From the NCBI RefSeq assembly GCF_003309065.1, contig NZ_POAF01000008.1, positions 1-64,000 on the forward strand: a DNA stretch of 64,000 nt, in the 5' to 3' direction. The DNA is from Glutamicibacter soli (GTDB taxonomy: Bacteria > Actinomycetota > Actinomycetes > Actinomycetales > Micrococcaceae). Below the pieces are notes generated by a model. It was not told where the DNA came from. It searched no databases and was given only the letters and a program-made list of their open reading frames with translations. The position numbers and the translations under genes were made by a program. This document shows positions 58,101 through 64,000 of this stretch, piece by piece. Position 1 is the stretch's first letter; every line of letters starts with the position of its first letter.

Positions 58101-58874
58101 GCGTTTCCACCGGCGGCGCTCGCCGAGCAGCTGCGCCGCAGGGACCACACCCAGCAGCGCGGAGAGCCCGGTGACCGCAAGGAACAGCATGGACCCGGTC
58201 AGCGCCGCCAGCAGCACCCCGGAGAGCACCGGGACCAGCGCGGCCACGCACAGCGTCACCAACCGGCCCAGCTCGGGACGCGGCGGGAGGCTGAACTGGG
58301 GCTGGCCGTCCTCCACCGCCAAACCCGCCTCGGTGCGCGCGGGATCGCCGACCTCCAACACCGTGCCGCCAAGCTGGATCCGGCTGCCCGCATGCAGCTC
58401 CACCTCCCCGCGAACCGGCACCGCACCCCGGTCGGAGAGCACCAGCAGCCGCTGTCCGCCAGCCGCCCGCACACGCAGGGAACGCTCGTCGACCAGCAGG
58501 TGGGCGTGCACCCGCGAAACCTGCGGATCGCCCAGGCGCAGCGGCGCGCCGCGGCCGATGTCGTAGGCGCCTCGCTCCAACTCGATCCAGGCCCCGGCAT
58601 CCGGCCCCTCGGGGACGAACAACTTCAACCGCGTGCTGCCGGCCGACGCCGCGAAACCGGGGCCCGGGACATCGGCCAGCAGCAGCGGCCTTCCCGGAAC
58701 CAGCGCTCCCAGATCCGCCAGCGGCGTCGATCCCACGTACCAGCGGGTGCCCGGCACCTGCTCGTCGAGCACCGACGCCAGCTGCGGGCCGTCCAGGGCC
58801 GAGGAGACCCGCAGCAGCAGCTGCCGGGGATTGAGCAGCGTGCGCGCGGACAGCAGCAGTTCATAATGCAGCAT
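55152..58874 (-). CDS. FHA-FtsK/SpoIIIE ATPase, EssC/EccC-like
   Basis: 1240 aa. An FHA domain lies at about residues 95-190 (YDIGRGAPLRLGDPQVSRVHAHLLVDERSL). Two membrane segments follow at about 204-248, then an FtsK/SpoIIIE motor with P-loop CGTTGSGKSEALRRII near 550 and Walker B LLVVVDEFRVF. A second, degenerate motor (VCGVPEAGGRRLLEGF near 862) and a C-terminal part that keeps no P-loop complete it. This is the plan of type VII secretion ATPases, yet no WXG100 or other ESX gene is visible in the window. ATG 58874 follows GGGAGGGAAG. Divergent from tadA. Confidence 0.87.
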   Translation of the reverse strand: MLHYELLLSARTLLNPRQLLLRVSSALDGPQLASVLDEQVPGTRWYVGSTPLADLGALVPGRPLLLADVPGPGFAASAGSTRLKLFVPEGPDAGAWIELERGAYDIGRGAPLRLGDPQVSRVHAHLLVDERSLRVRAAGGQRLLVLSDRGAVPVRGEVELHAGSRIQLGGTVLEVGDPARTEAGLAVEDGQPQFSLPPRPELGRLVTLCVAALVPVLSGVLLAALTGSMLFLAVTGLSALLGVVPAAQLLGERRRWKRTVRDQQRSMVQARGRFACPLGVAVVAGIDRAQLGVLPAGLPPLVFGRGSWQLPGGKPPREGGARRMRRVPGGRRSARRIAGVPVFAPAAAQVWQLRGGDDPAVDRLLAALLARFLPHVAAGRIELVVDPSVTRLPAELMLLPHARQGTAGQLARHAEPPSGAAGASGGLGNTAAPEPMIERIFLTMLSPVRLPRTLVISLHPVPAAQCDYWVDPVGCRAQLPDGSLHLESPDRLDAGRLARIVQACLALRPDEPAPAGPPPEQARLAAVIGEDDSHGQQLLDFDADGPHVLVCGTTGSGKSEALRRIIADLAGRCSPEQLAFALVDFKGGAGLAVFEPLPHVQLSASDLDAAGAQRTLAQLEREVARRERLLAAHGCSDRSEYVRLADVPALPRLLVVVDEFRVFTESLPEAAARIDRLAAVGRSLGIHLLLSTQRAAGSLSGQTRANLNTVIALRVHDAAESMELVGSPAAARLSGPGSAIIAGPGHANRQVQFALAVSPAPHGSVAERGPGNLVLHPVGSFGRPDPEAEGQALRQQVRLLAERWEHSHLPPCPFAPQLPPPQSAAPLPEQWEGAEGGTIYCGVVDNLAAGRLEDLSVDPARGQGLLVCGVPEAGGRRLLEGFARLERRILCFGEALFPDPALMPGVRTVGGEDQYQFLEALDYLESLPPDRLTLVLVHGIARLQSQLDPAVFQRFDQALIELLRHGASAPAQLVLLADRDLNLLKAAGLCAEQWYFPLNATDSLRMSWPKLPPASQLPGRGVRFSPANGPMTIQLTAVTAKQEPDCLPGTLWPAQQPFVGDGNPRDLAVGRTAFTGQAFGFDQAQTALAICPRERDRQELAAFLAERWQAAMVDGAAPWLRWVQEFEAEGAGPAAPTICVVLHDTSDPRLAELRQRTAALGTRAVLFLPPSARLAYDLGLPGMMLDDRQAIAVEACHPQDLLPLAWRPLPPAAGRGSCGKRQWRAIAGFAGQPRAIIIGP

Positions 58875-58977
58875 CTTCCCTCCCAGCCCGGCCGCGTCCA
58901 GCAGTTTGACCAGCCCATCACGACCACCGCTTTTACCGGGCCGGCGAAAGCCGGACTGGGGATAACCGCCAGTAGCT

Positions 58978-58986
58978 TTATCCACA
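58978..58986 (+). promoter_or_regulatory. Perfect DnaA-box sequence in the FtsK-like/tadA spacer
   Basis: TTATCCACA at 58978-58986 equals the consensus DnaA box. About 25 bases to the left, GGGGATAAC reads TTATCCCC on the other strand, one mismatch from consensus. A single match can arise by chance; occupancy is unproven. Confidence 0.4.
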
Positions 58987-59001
58987 AATTCGCGAAACGT
59001 C

Positions 59002-59030
59002 TTGAAAGGACTTGGCGTCGGGGCTAGGCT
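59002..59030 (+). promoter_or_regulatory. Promoter of the tad operon
   Basis: TTGAAA at 59002-59007 and TAGGCT at 59025-59030 with exact 17-base spacing, 73 bases before the tadA ATG. It uses the same TAGGCT -10 element as the ABC-F leader promoter. Confidence 0.65.
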
Positions 59031-59102
59031 CCACAGACATATCCAGAAATAGGGCTCGGGCCGGTCCCGAGGCCCACCGCTGCACCGGCCGCGCGCTCGC
59101 CG

Positions 59103-60386
59103 ATGGACCCCGAGAATTCCGGGAACGCCGAACTCCCACAAGGCCCGAAGGATCTTGACGTGGATGCCCTGTCCATCGTGGAAGATGAAGTGCGAGAGCT
59201 GGTCCGACGCCGCGGCCTGGACCCTGCCAAGCAGCCCGCATTGATGAAGTCGCTGATCGAGGACGTCGTGCGGGACTACGACGAACGCGCGCTGCTCGGC
59301 GCGGTCCCTGCCCTGGGATCTCTGGAGCAGGCCCGGCGCACGGTCTACGACAACGTCGCCGGATTCGGCGCCCTGCAGCAGCTGCTCGACGATCCGAGCG
59401 TGGAGGAAATCTGGATCAACTCCCCGCACCAGGTGTTCTGCGCCCGCGGCGGGCAAAGCGAGCTGACCCACATCAGGCTGGACGCCGCGGAGGTCGCCGG
59501 ACTGGTCGAACGCATGCTCAAGTCCTCCGGGCGGCGGCTGGATTTGTCCCAGCCGTTCGTGGACTGCCAGCTGCCCGACGGCTCCCGGCTGCACGTGGTC
59601 ATCCCGGACATCACCCACGAGCACTGGGCGGTGAACATCCGCAAGTTCATCGCCCGGGCCGCCCGGCTCGAAGACCTGGTGGATCTCAAGTCGCTCAGCC
59701 CCGCGGCGGCCACCTACCTGGGCTGGGCGATCTCCGCCGGGTTGAACGTCATCGTCACCGGGCCGACCCAGGCCGGCAAAACCACCATGCTCAACGCGCT
59801 GTCCTCCTCCATCGGGTCGCGCGAACGGGTCATCACCATCGAGGAGATCTTCGAACTGAACCTGGTGCTGCGCGATGTCGTGGCGATGCAGACGCGGCTG
59901 GCGAATCTGGAGGGCACCGGCGAAATCACGATGCGCCGGCTGGTCAAGGAGGCGCTGCGCATGCGCCCTGACCGCATCATCGTCGGCGAGGTGCGCGAGG
60001 CCGAATCCCTGGACCTGCTGGTTGCGCTGAACTCTGGTGTGGCCGGCCTGTGCACGCTGCACGCGAACTCGGCCCGCGACGCGATCATCAAGATCTGCAC
60101 GCTGCCGCTGCTGGCCGGGCCGAACATCACCAGCGACTTCACGATCAAGACCGTCGCCGCCTGCCTGGACCTGGTGGTGCACTGCGTGCGCGATGCCTCC
60201 GGCAACCGCTATGTCAATGAGATCCTCGCGGTGCGCAACCGGGTGGAGGGCGGGGCGATCGAAACCTCCACGCTGTTCGAACGCCGGGCCGGGGAGCTGG
60301 TGCCGGCTTCCGGCGCTGACTGGTCGCATGAGAAGTTCAGCCTGGCCGGGCTGAACGTCGCCGAGCGGCTGGGGCAGGAATCATGA
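59103..60386 (+). CDS. tadA: Tad pilus/type II secretion ATPase TadA (CpaF)
   Basis: 427 aa. The N-terminal domain has VEDEVRELVRRRGLDP and PSVEEIWINSPHQVF. The ATPase core has Walker A VTGPTQAGKTTMLNAL near residue 220, Asp box VITIEEIFELNL, Walker B RMRPDRIIVGEVREAESLDLL and His box GLCTLHANSARDAI. It powers assembly of Flp pili. It overlaps tadB by four bases. Complete and normal in length. Confidence 0.93.
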   Translation: MDPENSGNAELPQGPKDLDVDALSIVEDEVRELVRRRGLDPAKQPALMKSLIEDVVRDYDERALLGAVPALGSLEQARRTVYDNVAGFGALQQLLDDPSVEEIWINSPHQVFCARGGQSELTHIRLDAAEVAGLVERMLKSSGRRLDLSQPFVDCQLPDGSRLHVVIPDITHEHWAVNIRKFIARAARLEDLVDLKSLSPAAATYLGWAISAGLNVIVTGPTQAGKTTMLNALSSSIGSRERVITIEEIFELNLVLRDVVAMQTRLANLEGTGEITMRRLVKEALRMRPDRIIVGEVREAESLDLLVALNSGVAGLCTLHANSARDAIIKICTLPLLAGPNITSDFTIKTVAACLDLVVHCVRDASGNRYVNEILAVRNRVEGGAIETSTLFERRAGELVPASGADWSHEKFSLAGLNVAERLGQES

Positions 60387-61234
60387 GCATTTTCCTGGGG
60401 CTGCTGGGCGGGCTGGGACTGGCATTGCTGGCCGACTGGCTGCTGTTCGCGCCCTGGGAACGCACCCGCAGCCGGCACTCGAAGATCGGGCAGGCGCTGC
60501 TGCGCGCCGGGGTCACCGCGGTAAGCCCGGCCAAGTTCATGCTGATCTGCCTGGCCAGCGGGGTGGTGTTCGCGCTGCTGACCTTGGGTCTGACCGCCTC
60601 CTGGCTGTTCGCCTGCGTCTTCGCGATCTTCGGGGTGCTGGCCCCGTGGGTGTACCTGCGCCACCAGGCGGCCAAGCGCCAGAGCGCGTTGCACGAGCAG
60701 TGGCCCGAGGTCGTCGACCACCTGCGCAGCGCCATCCGCGCCGGCCTGTCGCTGCCCGAATCGCTCAGCCAGCTGGCGCAGGTCGGACCCGAGACGCTGC
60801 GCCCGGTGTTCCGCGACTTCGCCCTGGACTACCGGGCCACCGCGAACTTCAGCACGGCGCTGGACCAGCTGGGCGAACGTCTTGCGGACCCCGTGGCGGA
60901 CAAGATCCTGACCACGCTGCGCATCACCCGCGAGGTCGGCGGCACCGACCTGGGCCAGACGCTGGCCACGCTAGCCGCGTTCCTGCGCGACGACGTGCGC
61001 ACCCGAGGCGAGCTGGCCGCCCGCCAGTCCTGGATCGTCTCCGCCGCCCGGCTGGCCGTCGCGGCCCCGTGGATCCTGCTGCTGGTGCTCGGCACCCAGC
61101 CGGCGGCGAAGGACGCCTATCTCACCCCGGCCGGGGTCTTCGTGCTGCTGGCAGGGCTGGTCGTCTCCTTCCTCTGCTACCGGGTGATGCTGCGGCTGGG
61201 CGCGCTGCCGATCGAGGAACGGGTGCTGTCATGA
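60383..61234 (+). CDS. tadB: Tad pilus inner-membrane platform protein TadB
   Basis: 283 aa, type II secretion F domain. Two membrane segments lie near the N-terminus (about 3-20 and 50-85). The T2SSF region is EVVDHLRSAIRAGLSLPESLSQLAQVGPETLRPVF and the C-terminal half ends with two more segments. It forms the membrane platform with TadC. It overlaps both neighbours at ATGA. Confidence 0.9.
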   Translation: MSIFLGLLGGLGLALLADWLLFAPWERTRSRHSKIGQALLRAGVTAVSPAKFMLICLASGVVFALLTLGLTASWLFACVFAIFGVLAPWVYLRHQAAKRQSALHEQWPEVVDHLRSAIRAGLSLPESLSQLAQVGPETLRPVFRDFALDYRATANFSTALDQLGERLADPVADKILTTLRITREVGGTDLGQTLATLAAFLRDDVRTRGELAARQSWIVSAARLAVAAPWILLLVLGTQPAAKDAYLTPAGVFVLLAGLVVSFLCYRVMLRLGALPIEERVLS

Positions 61235-62154
61235 ACAACTACACCGCGTGGGCGGCGCTGTGCGGGCTGGGATTCGGGGCCGGGCTGTGGCTGATGCTCC
61301 TGCGGCTTCCGGCCTGGCGTCCCATGGCCTTCGCCGACCGGGTCGCCCCGCACATCCGCGTCGGCGTGCGCTCCTCGCGCATGCTGCAGGATTCCTGGCA
61401 GCAGGATGCGGCCACCCCGGCGCTGTGGCAGCTGGCCCGCCCGCTGCTGCAGCAGGCCAGGAAACTGGCCAACGTACACAGCCCCTCCTCGGCCACCGTG
61501 CGCAAGCGGCTGCAAGCCGCAGGGCTGCGCCTGAGCCTGGTCGACTACCGCTCCCAAGAGCTGCTGTGCGCGCTGACCGGGCTGGTCATCGGTTCGGCGC
61601 TGATGGCGCTGCTGGCCTTCCGCCAGCCGGTGTCGCTGCCGCTGGCGGTGACGGTGGTGCTGGGCTGCGCGGTCATGGGCTACTTCCTGCGCGGCTGGTG
61701 GCTCGGCGAGCAGGTCAAGCGCCGCGCCCGCCGGATTTTGACGCAGTTCCCCACCGTCGCCGAGGTGCTCGCGCTGACCGTGGGCGCCGGGGAATCGACC
61801 ACCGGCGCGGTCGAGCGCATCTCGCGCATCTGCCACGGCGACATCGGCGCCGAGTTCACCCACACGCTCAACGACATCCACTCCGGCACCACCATGGTGC
61901 AGGCCATGTCCAACATGTCCGACCGGGTGCAGATCGGCGCGATGACCCGCTTCGTGGACGCCATCGTCGTGGCCACCGAACGGGGCACACCCCTGGGGCA
62001 GGTGCTGCGCGATCAGGCGCAGGACGTGCGCGATGCCTCCAAGCGCGAGCTGATGGAGATCGCCGGCAAACGCGAAATCTCCATGCTGGTGCCTGTCAAC
62101 TTTCAATTGGACTATTCCTATGCGAGCAGGAATCTATGCGCGGATCTCACATGA
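61231..62154 (+). pseudogene. tadC: tadC interrupted by an integrated element
   Basis: The frame starts normally at ATG 61231 and carries the F domain (LTQFPTVAEVLALTVGAGESTTGAVERIS, then VDAIVVATERGTPLGQVLRDQAQDVRDASKRELMEIAGKREISMLVPV-type sequence). TadC proteins normally continue after MLVPV with a last hydrophobic segment. Here, after about residue 289 the sequence switches to NFQLDYSYASRNLCADLT and stops at 62154, inside the serine recombinase gene. The final membrane helix is lost, so Tad pilus assembly is probably impaired unless the element excises. Downstream tadE/flp-type genes are not in the window. Confidence 0.85.
62086..62119. other. Candidate left attachment junction (attL) in tadC
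   Basis: tadC-like coding sequence ends around GTGCCTGT at 62089-62096. The next 23 bases to the recombinase ATG at 62120 are AT-richer and have no tadC character. Serine integrases recombine at a two-base core next to the int gene, so the crossover should lie within this interval; the exact core needs the right junction. Confidence 0.6.
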
Positions 62155-63505
62155 TCCATACGAGACAACGTTAGGCGTGCAACGTCAGATCGAAGACTGC
62201 ACCCGCGAAGCCAAACGGCGCGGCTGGGAAGTCGTAGACCAGTTCGTTGACAACGACGTGAGCGCCACCCGCTCCAAAGTGCGCCCCGAATACGAACGCA
62301 TGATGCAAGCCGTCAAGGATCGACACATAGACGCGCTCATTGTCTGGGATATTGACCGCCTCACCCGCACACCCCGCGAACTCGAAGACATCATCGACCT
62401 CGCAGACACCATGAATCTCAGCATGGCCAACATCGGCGGAGAGATCGACTTATCCACGCCCCAGGGCAAAATGACTGCACGCATCAAAGGCAGCGTTGCA
62501 CGTCATGAGTCCGACCAGCTTTCACGTCGCCTCAAACGCGCCTACCAGCAACGTGCAATAGCCGGCAAGCCTCACAGCTTCCCCGGCTTCGGATTCCAGC
62601 GCGTAGAACGCGACGGCGACGTATGGGACATACCGCACCCGGAAAACGCCGCTATCGTCAACGAGGCCGCACGCCGCTATGTTGCCGGCGAATCGCTGCG
62701 CAGCATCTGCCAGGACTTCATGAGCCGTGGCATCCATGGACCTCGCACCGACAACTGGACGACCACGACCCTACGCCAAATCATGCAACGCCCGGCGAAC
62801 ATCGGGCTACGCCAGCACAAGGGCGAAATCGTGGGCAAAGCGAACGCCGACCCCATCATGACCGAAGCACTCTACAATCAGGTCATGGCACGCCTGAACG
62901 ACCCAGAGCGCATCAAGAACTCCTACGGACGAACCCCGAACTATCTGCTAACCGCTATCGCCGTTTGCGGCCTATGCGGGGGCAAAATGAGAATGACGCG
63001 GGAACGTGTATTCAATGGGAAGCGATACCCTGACCAGTACAACTGCAAAGTGTGTTTCAAGGTGCGCCGTAAGCGCGAACCGGTAGACGAACTAGTTACT
63101 GCCGTTCTTGTGGCACGGTTGCAAGATCCCAAGATCCTAGCAGCGCTGGCTAAGGACACCACCGGAGAGTTACCGCGCCTACGTGAGCGCGTCGATGAAC
63201 TCACGGCAAGACTGGACGTTGCCGCAGACAATTTCGCAGACGGCCTGATTACCGGCGAACAGTTGCGCCGAATCAATGGCAAGATCATGCCCGAACTGGA
63301 CGACGCTAAACGCCGTGTAGGCCACTTGCAGGGCACGAACCCGGTAACACAGTTCATTGGTGCGAACGCCGCCGAACGGTGGCACAAAGCCCCGTTGGAG
63401 ATCCAGCGGCAGGCTATCCAGGAACTCATGACAGTAACCATCATGCCGGCAGGTTCCGGCGGCCGGTTTGACCCCGAGCAAATCAAGATTGAATGGAAGG
63501 TCTAA
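62120..63505 (+). CDS. Large serine recombinase (integrase)
   Basis: 461 aa. The resolvase catalytic domain (1-145) has nucleophile Ser at residue 10 in GIYARISHD, plus VQRQIEDC, DNDVSATRSKVRPEYERM and VWDIDRLTRTPRELED. The Recombinase domain (about 160-270) has PGFGFQRVE and RGIHGPRTDNWTTTTLRQIM. A zinc ribbon with CGLCGGKM and CKVC, then a coiled coil (about 350-400), completes the integrase plan. Such enzymes insert phage or ICE DNA at a specific attB and need a directionality factor to excise. The ATG lies within the interrupted tadC frame. Confidence 0.93.
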   Translation: MRAGIYARISHDPYETTLGVQRQIEDCTREAKRRGWEVVDQFVDNDVSATRSKVRPEYERMMQAVKDRHIDALIVWDIDRLTRTPRELEDIIDLADTMNLSMANIGGEIDLSTPQGKMTARIKGSVARHESDQLSRRLKRAYQQRAIAGKPHSFPGFGFQRVERDGDVWDIPHPENAAIVNEAARRYVAGESLRSICQDFMSRGIHGPRTDNWTTTTLRQIMQRPANIGLRQHKGEIVGKANADPIMTEALYNQVMARLNDPERIKNSYGRTPNYLLTAIAVCGLCGGKMRMTRERVFNGKRYPDQYNCKVCFKVRRKREPVDELVTAVLVARLQDPKILAALAKDTTGELPRLRERVDELTARLDVAADNFADGLITGEQLRRINGKIMPELDDAKRRVGHLQGTNPVTQFIGANAAERWHKAPLEIQRQAIQELMTVTIMPAGSGGRFDPEQIKIEWKV

Positions 63506-63507
63506 GC

Positions 63508-64000
63508 GTGACTCATTGGATCTATAAAATTCCGCGTCTCATGGATGCCCCGGAAGCTTTGCGAGGTAAATCTCGATACTCGGAAGATATGCAACTGCCG
63601 CGAATAGGTTTGTATTGCGAAGATGAGTCGCATGCAGGTGCGCCATGGCTCATCTGTTCCTTTGTTCCAAATTATGCGCACCTAGAGCAGTCAGGCGATA
63701 AGCGCTGGACGGTTTCCGATAAATATCGGACAGGTACCGGCGATTTACTGCACCTTAGCTACGTCCAACAGCAACTTATTTCCGATGACCTGGAGCCGGC
63801 GCCTCAGGATGCAAACGGACGTTTATTTACGGGTGAGAAATGGCAGCAGGGCTACGGGCGCTGGAACTTGGGTTGCAAATCGTGTGGAAACAGCCTCACC
63901 ATGAAATCTGATTCCTTCCAGTCAGCCCTATTCGCGCTCTTCAGTGCCGGTGTTATGGAAATTAGCATCGACGGACTTAGGTCTATGAACGACAGATTGA
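63508..64000 (+). CDS. Unknown protein encoded by the integrated element (3' end outside window)
   Basis: GTG 63508 lies two bases after the recombinase stop. The frame stays open for 164 codons to the window edge. It begins MTHWIYKIPRLMDAPEALRG and has no membrane segment. It contains LGCKSCGNSLTMK (one CxxC), which could bind zinc if a second pair lies downstream. Base and codon use is AT-richer than the host. No family is recognised. The neighbouring position to an integrase suggests an element-encoded accessory or immunity gene, but that is only context. Confidence 0.65.
   Translation, partial: MTHWIYKIPRLMDAPEALRGKSRYSEDMQLPRIGLYCEDESHAGAPWLICSFVPNYAHLEQSGDKRWTVSDKYRTGTGDLLHLSYVQQQLISDDLEPAPQDANGRLFTGEKWQQGYGRWNLGCKSCGNSLTMKSDSFQSALFALFSAGVMEISIDGLRSMNDRL

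Larger units (their letters stand above)
62096..64000 (+). mobile_element. Left end of a prophage or integrative element inserted in tadC
   Basis: The segment begins at the tadC break, opens with a large serine recombinase, and continues into visibly more AT-rich DNA with an unknown gene that runs off the window. Codon choice in 63508-64000 (many A/T-ending codons such as AAA, TAT, GAT) differs from the host genes. The right end, cargo and element type cannot be seen. Confidence 0.8.

Noticed and set aside
55152-58874. Evidence for a complete type VII secretion locus
   Set aside because: Only the ATPase is present; no WXG100, EccB, EccD or mycosin gene could be found in the window.
56451-59027. 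858-codon + strand frame inside the FHA-FtsK gene
   Set aside because: Shadow frame; the - strand frame has FHA and FtsK motifs with correct spacing.

Overview
The window is a chromosomal segment of a high-GC Gram-positive bacterium. WhiB1, GarA, a PASTA-domain Ser/Thr kinase, Tad pilus genes and several GTG/TTG starts identify Actinomycetota. The gene content (methylcitrate cluster, 3-hydroxybenzoate-type hydroxylase, pyruvate carboxylase, HTH/DUF2975 pair) fits Micrococcaceae (Arthrobacter/Glutamicibacter type). The genus is an inference; no 16S gene is present.

Layout. (1) 0.3-11.3 kb and 24.8-31.8 kb together form the core cluster known from mycobacteria as Rv1691-Rv1713: TPR protein, HAD phosphatase, small protein, tlyA, nadK, recN, pyrG, NUDIX, xerD, then parA, scpA, scpB, pseudouridine synthase, tyrA, cmk, der. 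In this genome the cluster is split between xerD and parA by about 13.5 kb of accessory metabolism (11.3-24.5 kb): a MutT-like NUDIX, an HTH/DUF2975 pair, a GntR-controlled methylcitrate (propionate) cluster prpCBD/prpE, a VIT-family transporter, and a DcuS/CitA-type two-component system divergent from a DctA dicarboxylate carrier. (2) 31.9-37.9 kb: tRNA-Pro(GGG) with terminator, a PhzF-like enzyme, a lipoprotein, an ABC-F ribosome-protection-type ATPase behind a candidate ribosome-sensing attenuator, an aromatic hydroxylase, a 45-aa cysteine-containing small protein and a DUF488 protein. (3) 38.2-40.8 kb: GarA/MerR/DUF151/MerR, the conserved Rv1827-Rv1830 block. (4) 40.9-45.5 kb: an orphan ParA-type ATPase and pyruvate carboxylase. 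(5) 45.7-54.4 kb: FadD15-like acyl-CoA ligase, an alpha/beta hydrolase, PlsC, class II DAHP synthase, PASTA kinase (PknL position) and WhiB1. (6) 54.7-64 kb: a membrane protein, a large FHA-FtsK/SpoIIIE ATPase without visible ESX partners, and divergent tadA-tadB-tadC.

The most unusual feature is at the right end. tadC is cut near its 3' end, and a large serine recombinase starts 24 bases after the last recognisable tadC codons. It is followed by more AT-rich DNA that runs off the window. This looks like the left end of a prophage or integrative element inserted in tadC. The second unusual feature is the 5' leader of the ABC-F gene: a near-consensus promoter places the start site on the ATG of a six-codon leader peptide, followed by two mutually exclusive RNA folds.

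Together the genes cover nucleotide and cofactor metabolism (pyrG, nadK, cmk), chromosome segregation (scpAB, parA, xerD, recN), C3/C4 carbon use (prp, dctA, pyc) and signalling on that carbon flow (GarA, PASTA kinase, dicarboxylate sensor).
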